Shown: piece after piece, positions 24,500 to 39,400 of the stretch
How the letters are laid out: every line of letters starts with the position of its first letter
How positions within the stretch are numbered: the stretch's first letter is position 1
NCBI GenBank assembly: GCA_034670405.1
Contig: JAXDDX010000010.1
Span: forward strand, 2,318,001-2,382,000
From: Hoplostethus atlanticus
Taxonomy: Eukaryota > Chordata > Actinopteri > Trachichthyiformes > Trachichthyidae
Length of the DNA: 64,000 nucleotides
Direction of reading: 5' to 3'
Notes under the pieces: generated by a model
What the model saw: only the letters and a program-made list of their open reading frames with translations
What the model was told of the DNA's origin: nothing
Databases searched by the model: none
Program-made: the position numbers and the translations under genes

Positions 24500-27400
24500 C
24501 TAAAGGAAAGAGAAAGATATGAATACATCAGATCAATATATTAATGAAAGAACTGTTAATGCAACTACTGTACTGTGGCCATGCCAGCAGCAATGTAACT
24601 CAATGGTATTGTCTGCCTACAGTGTGGCCAATGTTACCTCAGTGAAACACGACAATGTTCCAGTGAAACACACACCACCAGGTCTACTGCCATAGAAATA
24701 TTTTGAAACAGCCAATGTTGCGACAAGTCTCATGGACCAAAAGCGTGATAACAATCTTTGTAGTTATCATCGTGTCCCCTCCTCCTTCAATCCCTCCCCT
24801 CCTCCCTTGTCCTCTCCTCTGCTCTGTGCACCAACCTTGCCATGGCTAACAGGAAGCAGAGGGCACAGCGCTTTATTTAATTAGTCACAGCAGCTGAGTG
24901 CTCATGTGGAACCGAGGCGCGCCTGGGAACACAAACAAGGGAGGCAGATTGGCGTAGTGAGATGGATAGGCGCTCTCCCGCCAGGCCTTGGCTGTGCTGT
25001 CAGAGGAGCCTAGATTACATGACAGAAGGGGGCATGGGGGGGGGTTCGGGGGTGTGGCAAGGTGTATATGGCGTCTGTACAGGGGACTCATCCCAGGAAT
25101 GGATCTCCTTCATTCCTGAAGTGTTTTGCCCCCATTTGCACCTGTATCCATCTCTCCTCACAAAGGTGCTCTTTACGCAATTACTTTATCCAGTATTCAA
25201 ATCAGCCTGTTGTTGTGATGCACAGCTCCGAGTGGTTTGACTGCTTTTATTAGCTGTGACAACACTCATTATTCCAAATGATTTAGGAGCTGCTATTGCT
25301 CTGCTATCTCTTCTACTCTGACAATGATCTTCTAGCCTTTTCTTCCCGGACTAGCAGATAACCTCTGAGAGGTTGCAGACGTAGCTCGGTGCGCAACACA
25401 TCCTTGATGAGTTTCTTCCCAAACTGGGAGGAGGAAGGGACACAAGGAGGAAAAAGTTCTCCAACAAATTGTCATTCTCTGTTTGTAACACGTCTACATA
25501 ACACGTAGAAGGTATGGAGGGTATATAAATAATAGAGGGAATTCACAGGAAACATCTGTGGGGACATAATTATAGGATTCAGTACAGAATGTGCCTTATA
25601 TAATGCATATAAGAGCTTGGTAAATCTCAACTACTATTCCCCTCCCAGCGCTGCGTGGCCTTCGACACCAAAACAGCATGTCTCAGGATGCACTCTCACT
25701 GTGTTGGAGAAAATGCGGTACTATACATGTAGTAACATTGTATGGTGCTGAACCAGCAAGGATCGTGAGCGCAGTGCTTGAGTAGTGTGCGCGCGAATAC
25801 TTAGCAATGGTGCACAGGGAGCTCTTTTAATTAGCGCTCTTGAAGTTATCCTGTGACCCATATCTACTAATGAAGGCATCATGAATGTTCTATTTACATA
25901 TCTTTAGGCAGCAATGTGTGACCGCTGGGAGAGCCCGGTGGCAGAGTCTGTGGTGCCAGTGTAAAGGGAGGCCATGCCGAGCGGCCTGGGGCTGCTTTCC
26001 ATGGCCGCCTCGAATCTAACTGTAGCAACGAGGAATAGTACGTCAGTGATCCATAAAACCGGCTATGTTATAGGAATATGGTATCCCCTTGGAGTGCCGA
26101 TGGGTCTGGTGGCCACTTTTTAATAAGGCTTGGAGTTTTTCATTAGCTCGCTGTACCTCCAATCCGGATGGGTACAGATTAGTGTTACAAGCCGCATGCT
26201 TGGGGGCTTAGACTGGGTTTGTAAATCTATGTCAATAAATATGCAAAGCAAATTTTTCATTTCATTGTGAAAATTTGGTAGCAATTAACTTTGGGGAACA
26301 ACGAACTCATAGATTACCAGTTCTTACAGTAGCTTTTCTGGTTGCCTACAGTTATCTGCCACCTTACAAGGCTGTTTTTTAGGGATAAATGAACACATAT
26401 TTAAAATATTTTACTTACACATGATTTTCTGACTATTGTAAAATATAAAGGATCATATTCCCTGAGGCAACAAAATAGGATTTAACACCAGGGAACCTAC
26501 AGCCCCACTCCCTATGGGCATCCTTAAACTATTCGGCTCATTCACTCAGGAGGCTAAGCTTTGATTCCCATGAGAAACTAGGTGAACAGTTTGGTACTAG
26601 CGCATGTAAGGTGTTGTATTCCCATAGCTATGTGAATGATCCAAGAGACAGGACTGAGGGGGAATATAATAAGCGCAGAGGTGACTTTGAGTCTGGAACA
26701 GCTGTCCTTGTTTTTGTCTATCTACTAAAGAGTCACCTTTACACTGCCTCAGCTAGCTAGCTCCTTAAAATCAACAAGACATTTAGGGTGATGAGCTATT
26801 GAGCTTGAGGCTTTAATACGATTCCAGCAATTGTCATCCATCCTTCAGCAGTGGCCTTGGCATGGAGGAGGCGGGAGACAGCAGGGGTGGGTGGGTTCTC
26901 TCTATGCTATCAGCATTATGGAACGTGATATTCCCTCATCCCTCACCTTCACAGGACCTTGCCACAGTTAACAGGGGTTAATTCAACACACAGCGGAAAG
27001 ACATTTTCACATGGCACTCCCTTTTCAGAGGGTGTTTCAAATTGCTCTTTCCAATGATGCTTTCTCTATGAAAGAACTGGGTCACTGGCTAACACTCTCT
27101 TCCATGGGCTTGTTGCTAAGGCCTGGCTCCTTAGAGCCCAGGAGGCAGACAGACAGGGACTAGTGCACACAGACTGAAGCCAGCTTCTGACAGGGGGAGC
27201 TGCACTCGGATTACTGCAGCCCCCTCTAAACAGCACATCATGCTCAGATTACTAAACTCATTTCAGAGAGGAGGTGGGGAGGTGAGGGCTGAAGCCAGGG
27301 AGAATGTGTGTGTGCATGTGTGTATACATGTGTTTGCTTTTGTGTGTGTGTGTGTGTGTGCGCCAGTGTATACCCGTTTCTTTCTGTATGTACATGTTTG

Positions 27401-30400
27401 TGTGTGTGCGTGAATGTCTGTGTGCTTGCCTGTGTGTGTGCAAGCGGACTGGGGTGCTGTTGGCTTTACCAGCTGCAAGTGAATCCTGAATTTGAGCCGT
27501 ACTGTTTGTTAAACACTGTTTGCAGCCCTCTGCTTTAAAGGCAACAAAGGGAGCCTCCTCCTTTCCAAATGAATGAGCCCAGGTCCCTAGTTATCACTGG
27601 TTATTGTTCCAATCAGGCTGGCTTTAAAAGGGGAGGCGCGCTCACCTCTGGACAGCTCATTAAGATAACACACAAACGTGGCTTCCCATCATCCTGGGCT
27701 TATTAAAGTGAGCCTCATTTCAGCTCCTTTGTCTCATGCAGGAACCTCTGCCTTTGTTAGCGCAATTGGAGCCAGATGGCAAAACAAAGCTGCCTGTCTG
27801 GAGCGCTTAAAGAGTGATCTCAGAAGGCAGAGCCAGTAGCTTAACTTCACCAACTCAATGCCCACAATGTCCACCTGGCCAACCCAGGTGTGTGGACGAG
27901 GTTGAGAGAGAGAGAGGGAGAGTGAAGGTGGCTGGGAGTTGTCATCTTGTCAACTCCCAGCTCTATTCTCCTTTAGCTAATGCTGTACCGTTAAGTGTAG
28001 CTAGGTGTGGGACGGCTGACCCTGCTGCTGGCTGCACAGGTCTCTTTGAAACATTCATGAGAGAGGCATTAGAGAATGAAAGTCATTGCCCCCCTCCACC
28101 CAGAGACCCTCCTTCACCTCTTGGCTTATTAAAATCACATGGTATTAACTTTGCCGTTCACAGAGAGGCTAAATAATTCAATCAGACTAAAGAAGGAGTC
28201 AAATGAATAACTCTAATGACATTAACGCTTGAGGGAGAGCTGCTCAGGACTGTGAGGGCTAGCCACCGTTCCACTGCCAAGCAGCCAGAGGAAACTTGCT
28301 CTGTTTGCTAATAGCAAAATTAAGTCTGGACTCATGAGGACATACTCATACCAAGCAAAATATCGCACCGCCCGCATCAGGAAAAAGAAGTGTAGATATT
28401 AGCATTCCGCCTTGATTCAATGGCACACTTTAAAAGAGTAATTCTATGCAAGACCTAACTTGTTTCTAATTTAATTCAAGTTCAAATGAGAATGTGCATG
28501 CGTAAAGAATTAATCAGCTTGTATGAAGGTAGTGTTGAGTGTGTAAGAGGCCTTAGAGGCTAAGACTGCATGTCCACTGGGAACCAATCTTAACAGCGCT
28601 AGCTTCTTTTTCTTGTTGTTTTAAATGGATAGGATGCACTGATGCATATTCCTGACAGTGCTGAGAGCTTAGCATGTTTACAGCACTCAAAGCAAAACAC
28701 AGACTTGAAGTAGGTTTTCAAAAGTTTCTGTTTAGCGCTGCTAACTAAAGGTGCCTGATGGACACGGAGGCTGAGGCTTGACCAGATGTGCATTGGCTGA
28801 CCTGTCTTTGACTCCTCTTCCTCCAGCTCCTTGGCCTCCTCGGCTGTTGGAAGAGAGAAGAGTCATTATCAGAAATAGCCACAATCCACAAACAGATACA
28901 CAATGCAGTCCTCTCTCTGGCTTGTTCAGGGCCACTTCATTATAAGCCTATGGTGTGCTCATCCTTCACAGCTCAGTCAAAGGAGAGGCTGTGATGTGAA
29001 AGTCTGGATGACTATGAGGCTCTGCACCACACCACCCCCAACCCCCTCTCCGGCCGTCTCACAAAGACAGTAATCACATTAGGCTATAGCCGCTGGCTCT
29101 CTGAAAACCCACTGTCAACAGAGCAAGGGAGACAGCCCCGTGATGGCTGTCACACTTACATACACACATGTGGCCACATGCACATATCACTGTTCATGTG
29201 AAAACCTTGTAACATGTGATTTTCATGTTTTAACTTCTGTTGAAGGATTAAATGCTCAAGGGAATGGAGGGAATTCTACCACCCTGATCTTATGAAATCC
29301 TTTGAAAACCCACTGGACAAATTGTTAAATGCATGGTGGTCAAGCTGAAAACAAGACTGCTTTTTTAGTTCCAGAAAAGTTGACATTTTGGAGATAGGAG
29401 GTTTTCATTGGACAGCGATAATATGCACATACACACACACACACACACAGGCTAAAAATAGACCAGGGACAGAGGAACCAAGTGGCTGATTTTAATGACA
29501 CCATCTTCACTGCAATTGGACTTGAGAGACACCATTTAGTGTGTGACACTTAAGGCTTGCATAGATTAAACTGATAATTGAACAAAATTAAATGTCATGG
29601 CAACAACACAATACGTTTGTGTATGTTCCTGCGTGTCTGCCCAATTTTCCTTGACTTTGCCAGAACAGGATACAATCCTCTGGGGAAATTAAGGAAAAAT
29701 CTGTATTATTACAAGCAGCAAAACATGTGTACAAGAGTTTCCAGATTTGATTTCAGAATATGCATACGTCTGCCTACACCCCGGACTCCGGTTTCTGTCC
29801 CTCAGTATTATGTTGTATTTTGAATTCAAACACACTCATATACTATAGTATGCATAAGCCCAGAGGTTATCATTTTTCAGAGTGATTCATTCCAAGCTCC
29901 AGCTTTCCCCTTTCTTCACATGGCATGCCCATCTATTTATGGCAGCCCACTCAAAACGATCATTTGGTAGAATTTTTTCGGTGGGATTCATTTTAGAAGG
30001 TCACATTTGAGCAGCAGCTTTCCTCTGAAGACTGGTGCCAAGAGGATATTTTTGTTTGAAAATAAACTGTTGTGTGGGCTTTTGGAGTACACATTCCATA
30101 CAATACAAGTAACTACAATGTCACTACACTCGCAATCTAAGGGAAGAACGCTGAAATATAAAGATCAGACTATCAAAACGTATGTCCCCATAGGAAAGCA
30201 AAATCCAATAAGAGATCTCAGATTTCTACCTTTTATTTCTCCTAGACACAAATGAGCTCTTTTTAACACTAAGATGAGACTAAAGGCATTTTCTCCTATT
30301 TCTGAAATTCAACTTAAGAGAAACAACCACATATAACCTCATGCTTCTCTCACTCTGATCAAAACAAGAGATCTCCAAATGATGTTAAATAAGTATCATT

Positions 30401-33400
30401 TAACTCTCATGAATATGTCTCCATGCTTGAGACCACAATATTAGAGAAAGATCTAAAAGAAATATGACTCCTATGATTTGGATGCTTCATGCTCAGTTTT
30501 CACATACTGCTGCATTTTCCTATTGAAGCCATGGGGGCAGCAGCCATATAGCAGGAGCTTATAACCATTATATATGTCACATGTTAGCATCGTCAGAATT
30601 GATTCTCTCTGTTATCTCCTCCTTGCTCCTAAGAGGGTTTTAGGAGAAACATTTCAGATGTAGGTGATCACAAAATGATACAGAATTGAGATCTTCCCTA
30701 ATTCTTAAGAGATGAAGAAAAGACTAATTTCTCCCCATTTCGCCCCATATTGTGATCAAATATCTAAATTTGTATTTACTATATTTGATAAAAGTAGCAA
30801 CACATAAAATGTAGGCCCTGTTTCCAAACGGTCAACAAAATACAGTATACCAAAAATGTATTCTCTATGGTTACATTATTAGTTAGAGTTTGAAGTAATA
30901 TATATATATATAAGAGTTTCGTCGTGGAAGGCTAATGAAGATGCAGGTTTTTATATTTCCACTGTTATTTTATACATAAAAAGTCACAGGAATGCAGGAA
31001 ATAAGGTATTTGAATCTGAATCTTAAAATTTTTTGGGTTTGTGTTCAGGGTTGGATTTGAAAATCTCCCTGTTTCTGGATTCTCAAGGATGGCAAGTATG
31101 CTGATAAACAGAGCTCATCTAGTGTGCAGCTATTTATGCTTGTTAGCATTGCAAAGTTCTCACCATTTTAAAGTCTGTTTGCAGTAGAGACAGCCAAATA
31201 TGTAAAAGTCAACATAGCTAACATGTCAGGCTAACAAAATTACAATATATATATATATATAGTGGTTCATCAACCCTCAAAAATACATGGTTTCACTTGG
31301 AATCTGTGAATGGGGGATGAGTGTGCTGTTGGCAAGGGCCAACATCGTACAATGCAAGGGCACCTTGAAGAACACTATATAATACTATCATAGTACATCC
31401 AGAGTGTGGTGTGACACTTCAACTCAGAGGTGTGAGAGAGCCTGTTTACCTTTACCACTCCATTCAACACCTCTGTATCGACCAATAGTCCCACCACTGT
31501 GGCAGCAGTGGAAATGACCTCGGGGGCTACGGATGGACAGAGAAGAGCTTTTAAAAGACACCTCGAAGTCAGAGTGAGGACGAGGGCATCCACGGGGCAG
31601 TGAGAGAGCTGCTGACGAGGTGCCCTGGCTGCATTTGACCAAGACGAGTGGTCATCATACGGTAAATGGGATTTTCAGAGCTGAGGCCAAAGGGCTGCTC
31701 ATTGTCCACCGAAAGCAGACTATTTTTGTCTTTTTACCCTCGTACATTGAGATTGTGACAGCTTTGTGCCCCTTTTGGCTGTTCGTTGGATCCCAGATGT
31801 GAGGGGGCTACGAGAGGATGGCTAAGTGGGGAGCAGCAGCTGGACAAAACACCTAGAGGTATGAGACTCAGGGGACAGGAGACAGCGATTCCACTGAAGC
31901 CGGGAGTGTTTTACCATCTAAATCATCCTCACCACCCATATGACTTTCATCTATCACACATGGGGGATCTGTCCCATGTCACCTACACATGATCTCCAAG
32001 GGTAGGTCTGATTAAATCATACGCTTGTTTAAATGTAAAGTGAGCTTTAGAGGGATGGAACACTGGGCCTGAATAGGTCATTGAGAGCATATGTTAGATA
32101 TGTAGTCATGATGGTTATGTAAGGGAAGGACATAATGGAAAGAGAGAGCGAAAGAAAGAAAGAATACTAGAGAAAACAGAGCCCTGCTGGTGCCGAGATA
32201 CGACACTATCCCATAAATTGAGCTTTCACTTCCAACTGCAATCCCACTAGTTGCTCTGCTCTGTTAGGATACACATTTCGGTGCTCCACATACATTATGA
32301 CAGGGAAGAAAAATGACTTACTCGCTTTTCCACTTGTTCTGACCCTTCCACCCTCACTACCCAGAGTCGGGGAAGAGAGAGTCAACTTCAATCTGGCCAT
32401 ACCGAAGAACACCATTAAAAGATAAGACAACCACAATTAGGTTGCACTTCCCTGCTTCCAGCCCTCCCCACAGCTCTGGACATGTGCATTGCAATCCTAT
32501 TTTAAGCCCTTCCACATCTGTATTCATATAGTATCATTCGATCAGGAGCGTGAGAATCTGCATGATATGTGAATGAGTCAGTGCTCCCACTCTTCACGTC
32601 TGTGCTCAGAAAACAAGAATGACTGCAGCAACATTGGAGACAGGGGACAGAATAAGACTTAACATTTCAATAAGGCGGGCGGCGGATGACCACATAATCA
32701 ATCTCGCCTCCCAGTGGGAGGGCTGCAGGCAGGAAGGCGGCTCCCCATCCTGCCCACTGAAGAAAGGGCCCCACAACCCTAGGATACCTTTGCCCGTGGG
32801 AGGAACTGCATTATATTTCTTTCTTTCCATTTCATTTGATTTCATATGTTCCATGGAGCTATTTACTCTTTCCTCTGAGTCTGTGTCACTTCCATATTTA
32901 TTTTTAAACCCCTGGGCCCCAGTGCAGACACTGGCTGACCTTTATTTAAATGTCTCTTCCACTCTGAGCGGATCTCATTACAGCAGAGCTGGTGGCTTTG
33001 CACTATCCATCTCTTTTCAAAACTTTTTCTCTTTGCACTTGCAGCGATCCTCAGCTATTTCGCAATGCTAATTATTGGACCCGGGTAATGATGTTCCTCT
33101 CTGCCAAAGATACGTGTCCCACCATCACAGATCCTGCCTATACACATTAACCAGAACTCCCACTAGAGTCTTAAAGTTCCTCGAGCTGTTAACACCTCAC
33201 CACTGGCTTTTCCGCTATCTCTCTTGGTCTCGTTGTGCCTCCCACATGATCTAGGCAACACGTCGTGATTATGCATTATCATCTACTGGCCCCCTCTGTG
33301 AAGAGTTTAAGGAGGAGTGAGTCATTTTGCATTTTAAGGAGGGCCCTGGGAAGGGTTGAGAGGGCCTGAGAGCATGACAGGTTAGCATCCATTATTCACC

Positions 33401-36400
33401 AAGCCCTTGAACTGTATATGCGATAGAAATCATTTCAGTAGTCTTTGTTTTGTTGCTTATGTAGCTCCAGCATCCTTTTATCTAACCTTGGAAGAATTTT
33501 GTGGAGATTTTAAGAGGGAACAGAATCGTTGTTGTTGAACTGTACTCCTTTACTCCTTGCATTTGTGAGCATGTGTACTTATGTTGAGTGTGCAGAGCCC
33601 TCGCTCTCTTTCTTTCTTTTTTCCCCAACCTTCTCTCCTGGCCTCCTCACAGCTCTCCTTGATCTTCCTGCGGCAGACAGCAGCCAGGGCAATGAGCAGA
33701 CCCAGCAGACACACAGCCAGACCAACAGTTACCCACAGAGCCACCGTGGGGAACGCGATGTTCTGACCTAAAGCAGAGGGTGGGAGGGAGAGAAGGGAAC
33801 AATCATTATTCACTCTTACAGAGCTAAAATAAGACCGTGACTGTCACCATTATAGCCACTGCCATTATTTCACCTTCAAACAATTCGCTGTTAGTCTTTG
33901 TTGTCATTAAAGTCTTGAATTATTATCACTGCATTACCACCAAAGCACTGCATGATCATACTGATAGTCATCATCATAATCATCATCACCACCACCACCA
34001 ACATTATCATCATCATCATCCCCATCCTCACAGTCACGCCATATGAGATATGAGTCTCAGAGATTGGAGTTTGTCAGAGAAGTGTGTCAGCAACCTTGGC
34101 TTTATTTGAATTGAGTAAGAGCTTTACTGGTGTCCAATTAAGACACTTGAGTCTTTCAATTTAGTCCAGATGGCAGATAGCTTACCAGTCGCAGAAGACT
34201 GTGTTTTCATTTCACTCAAACAGCATTGGCAAAGCATTAAGAGGGTGTGGGTGCTAACTATCCACCCCGTTCCTTCTGGTACACTTAGCTCAGATGACGG
34301 GAGTTTCTTTTTAATATTCTAAGGCATCCGAATATCCATGATTTCATTATCACTCTGACAGTGCATGAAATGTCAACATTTATTGCTATCCACGCTTTAA
34401 ATGGGAAAAGGAATAACAAAGTAAAAAAAATCTTACAAGTGCAGAGATAACAGACATCCTTCAGACAGCTCTATACTAAACTCACTCTGGAAACAATTAG
34501 ACATCAAAGTGAGTGACAGTATCTTGGCAAACTGAAAACCAGTGCAGGGAAAAAAAACTGGTCAGCAGGACAAAAAAGATATCAGAGACATGGCCAAATT
34601 TCCCTGGGGTATTTTAACAGAACAGAGAGAGAAGAAAAGAAAACAGCAGAGCCACTAGCTGTGAGTCTGGCTGCAACACAAACAGAGAGTGCCCGCTCTG
34701 GGCAGATAATTGAAAAAAAGTCTGAAAATTGACTGGCATTGGAAAGAGGAAATGATGAAGCATCTGTAAGGACTTGGCATACGCTGTGAAGACAGGCAGA
34801 CAGGCTATAATATTACTCAGCCAAGATGGAGGTCAAATAGAGGCATCCTTTGGATTTTTGGAGGCAAACTATTCTCAGATGGAAACACAATCCATCTGAT
34901 GTGGAGAACCAAAAATGCCAGATTGTTTCATGAAACAGAGTTAATGAAAGCCCATAAAGGGGAAAGGGCACAGCATGTACTCACCGGTGACAGAGAGGGA
35001 TTCAGCAATTGCAGAGCAAAGATTTTAGGTCCTTTTTTTATTTTTATTTGTATTCGTATTTGATTCCTGCTCTGTGACCTTTGCCTCTGTCCTTATAGCT
35101 ATCCTTATTTGGTGACTTCATTGTTCATTGTACTCTTTAGACATATTTCAGGAAGTAATTGTTGGTGAAGCTGATATTGGTGTACATTATATATATTACA
35201 TAATCGGTTCAACAATAAATATCTATTTCTAGAGAGCATCCCAATGCACAAGGCTCTATAAGGACTCTGCTACTGCCCAAACCAGGATAAACAACTAAAT
35301 GTCAGAGAGAAAGGAGAAAATCTGGAAAGTCAATCTTGTCATTTTGATGAAGCTGCGTATGCCTCCCGAGGCTAGTCATGACTGATGATGCTGTGGCTTG
35401 CTGTCCACCGAGCCCTTCACTCTGCTCTATTTAAAGGATGACCATCTGAAAGCAGGTCCGTACTAACAGCGAAAGCCCAAAACACATGTATGATGGAGGA
35501 ATAATCATACATGAGCTGTCCACATGTCACAAACATTAAGTCAGAAAAGTAATGAATGTGTCTGGCTCGACAGAGTCTCGAAGATGTGGTGCTCTTTGTT
35601 TCCATTCTCTTTCTCACTCTCTTTTTATTCTCACTGCCTCCCACCTCCCTCTCCCTCCCTCAGGGCAGACTGATAAAGACAAATGCCATAGTCGGCTATC
35701 ATTTCTACGCCGAGGCCCAAAGGGCTGCAGGATCATATTTTTCTTTTTCTCTTGTTTGATGATGTGATTTTGTTTTCTTCAGAAATAGATTTGTCTCTAA
35801 TGGCTCTGTTTACCTATCCTCTCTTTCCCCTTTTCCCTATTCCCTCTGTGCTGGGGTGAGGATGGAGTGCTTTGGGCTGCACTGTCACATTACCTAGATT
35901 CTGCAGACTGCAGAGCTGCACCAAAGAGGCCATATTTCCCTCTATACTGAGGCTTGGAATTTTTTTGGTATAGTGAATATATAAAGCACATCAGAATAAA
36001 CATTAATTAAAGGGAAATTCCACCCTCACATTCTCTGACACTGTTATAGATCATCAATCTCTTATGTTCAATGCATCCAAGAGTTGCTTTGTGATGATGT
36101 TTTGTAATTTACCTTTTTAATTGTACTCCCTTCCCCTTAGCCTGCCTTGTCTACATCAGTTAGTGATTTCCTACATTTCCCAGAATGCCTTTTGACAACC
36201 CCCAGACAACAGGTGTGAACTTGCTGCTGCTGCATTCATGTCATGTCGGATGAAGCGGAAAGATAAGAAGATTTCCCATTGCTCCAACCTGGACGCGATC
36301 ATGCATTCAACTTGTTGGCTATTGCTAGCTAGCTGTCTCCTCAACAACTCTTTAACAAGTTGCAACCAAATGAACTGCAGTAGGTATTTCTAGTTAATCA

Positions 36401-39400
36401 CAAACAGAGTCAATTGTGCAGAAGCGTACTAGTATGATTATAACCTAGTCATTTTTTTTTTTTTTACCTTAGACTGTGGACTACTTCCCATATTTCCTTC
36501 TCAGAATTACCACTAGGAGGTTAATGTGAACGTTTTTAGAAGCTCATATTTACTGTATCGCCAGGTGCTTTCCTGTATTTGCATGACTCCACTCTTCCCG
36601 ATGTCACTAATGAATATCAGATTACTAATAATCACAAAATGTTTAGGCGCTGAGGTACTGCAATGTAGACAACAAGTAGTATATAGAAGCGCTCTTTTTC
36701 TGTGTGATTTTTTGCTACCAGATGAAAACCTTGAGTCATAACACTGAGCATATTTCAGTACAATATGGGACCTTAGGATTCTCTGTTTGATCTGTGTCAT
36801 TAACGACAGAATTATTGTTTACAAAGTTTTTGAAGGTTATATGGACCACACCTAGAGCGTATCTGCTACTGTTACACCTAGGAGGTGGTGACTGTAGGTG
36901 TTTTGTGTATCATTGGGGGCCACAGCAGACTGCTAAGGTAAAAATAGATATTTAATGGGGGCAGGCAAGAGTATGATAAAACACCACCTCCATATGGAGC
37001 CTCAAACATAGGGCGCATCACCAGTGAGAAATGAGGCTCCCTTAGTCTCTGGAAGACACTATAGGGGGCTCGCAAGGGGCCAGCTTTGGTATTGTTTGGG
37101 CCTAGCTGAATGTGAAAGCCCAGATTTGCAGGCATTTTTACAAGCCTGAGTGTTTTCTCTCCAGCACCTTTGGTAGAATAAAATGCTCCTACGACTCCCC
37201 TGCCTGTCATCTTGGTTCCACAACGTAAAGACGGTGGAGATCAAAGCTGCTTTCTCTCCAACTGTCAGCCCAGTTTTACCTGCCTGGATGAAACCTAGCC
37301 TCTTAAGCTGTGACCAAAGGAGAATAATGTCCCTTGACAGAAGGATGGCTTCAGGCTAAAAGGAGCCCCAAGGCTCATTGCAGACAAGCTGAGGGGATGA
37401 GGAAGAGGAAAGTAAGAGTCAATTAGGTTCTTCTTTCATTGAGAGAATAAACCAAAGACCTGGCCTTTACAACTGCTGCCAGGCTGTAGAAGATAGAGAA
37501 AGTGAAAGGGGGGACCTGTGGTGTAAGAGTGTTGATCATAGAAGAACAGGCTAGACTAGGGGCTAGCCCTGGGGTTGAGCTGCAGTGAGGCCTGGAGACC
37601 AGAGAGGCACAACCATGCCCAGAACTGGAGATAGGCTTATATATCTCTCTAACAATGAGTCACGTGGCAGAGAAGAAGACATTCATTGTGGGACAATATA
37701 GTAAGGTGAAGAGACACTAAAGTGAATGAGACATAAAACTCAGTGAGACAAAACAGCAGCTCACTTAAATCACATTCACCCAACACTGGCGAGGTGATTG
37801 ATGCACACCACCTTGGCAAGAACAAACAACCTTGCAGACATTGGTGATTTAAACCTCTTTATTCAGTTTCCTCTGTTTAGCACTGCTGATCTCAGAGGAT
37901 AGAGATTGGCAGAAACAATACCAACAAAGCTAATGGAAAGAAGACGGCTGTGGCGTCAGAGGACACGGATTAGCCAGAATGGAAGACATGAGCATGAATA
38001 TTGGGATTACCTTGAACCAATGACTTTGAATTTGTTTCAGCTTCAGTTTCAATTACCAGCATTTATTATGGCCCGGTAAGGTGTCCATCGAAACCTTCAA
38101 ACCCTCTCCATTCAGCTCCAGCATCAAACGCTCAGAGTGGCACACCCAGCTGCTCTTTGAATATTTCTGGGCCACCTCTACTCTCTGGGAGAGGACAAGA
38201 AGCTCACTGGGAAAGGAAAAACTTGGCAAACTGAGATGGATGGCGACAGGATTTTGTCCTGTCAGCATCTTTGCTCTGAGCCTTCTCCCCTCTTTTTGCA
38301 TTTCAATAAATTGCTTTTCAGGGAGATGCTAGCTCACTGTCTTATTGGCATGCAGGGAGGCAAAGCGCCCCTCTCTAGGACGACCTGCCGCCCATTTACT
38401 TACATAATTTGTCTGACATTATTGCACTTCCCTTTACACCACGGGCTTGTGACAAACACGAGTGTATGATGTGCAGACGTGCACATTAAAACAGAGTAAT
38501 GGCTCTGCATTCATTGGAATAAAGTTTCTAACAACCCCTATTTTTCTCAGCAGGAGAACTATAAAAGCCATCTGGTGACGGTGGGGGAAGTGGTGGTGGT
38601 GGGTACAGTGAGTGAGTTGGTGAGTGAGTTAGACGAGTTAGTGAGTAAGTGAGAATGGTTGGAGGAATGGGGGGAGTGAGTGACCAAGTGACCCGAGTAG
38701 ATGAAAAAGCAAATGAGTGTGAGGGTCAGCAAGCAAGCAAGCGTAGAGCCAGTGACCGTGTGAATGTGTGACTAGGCTGGAATCAGAATGAGGTGTTGCG
38801 GTATTAGTCCACTAAAGCTGGCTCAGGGTCCAGAGAGTACATTACATCACATTACATTACAGTCATTTAGCAGACGCTTTTATCCAAAGCGACTTGCAAA
38901 GGTGATAGTTAGAGTACTCTGTTTACAGTGCAGGGCTATGGATTTGGAATGGTGAGTCGGTACGGTGAGGTTACCTCCTCCATGAAATGAGATCCTCAGG
39001 TGAATACTCCCTGCAGTACAATGGTCTTGGACCTCTGAGAAAGGCTACACAGAGGGACTGAGCTTCAGTTAAAACTGACTGACCTGTACAGGATTTAGGT
39101 TTGGATTATTATAGTTCCCTCGTACAAACCAAGACAATGTGGCTGTTGGAAACTTAATGAATTTGTTAACAATAAAGCAATTAAGTTTAATAGTCTAAAT
39201 AAGGAGTATTCTTGACTTCATCCTTGTGAAATACGACTTAAATTCATAACTGCAGCAAGAAATTTGGGGCATCATACAAATGACCTGAGGAACAAATAAT
39301 TTTCTTATTTGTATCATGTAATTTTATGTATTTTTGTATGTACACACTAATAAAGCTAAAACAATTAATGATATAGCAATATATATGCTGTCATTTGAGA

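Larger units (their letters stand above)
24500..28801 (-). other. cd276: CD276 intron between the two tail exons
   Basis: This 4.3-kb intron is bounded by the GTCAGC donor and the TTTCCTTTAG acceptor. It includes a GT-rich low-complexity tract at about 27304-27449. No other gene seen. Confidence 0.8.
28844..33629 (-). other. cd276: CD276 intron between transmembrane and acidic-tail exons
   Basis: This 4.8-kb intron contains a (CA)n tract at 29431-29449 and TA runs at 30898-30912 and 31245-31261. No other gene seen. Confidence 0.8.

Noticed and set aside
32619..33071. 150-codon plus-strand ORF
   Set aside because: It is low-information sequence within the CD276 intron on the opposite strand, with no recognisable domain.
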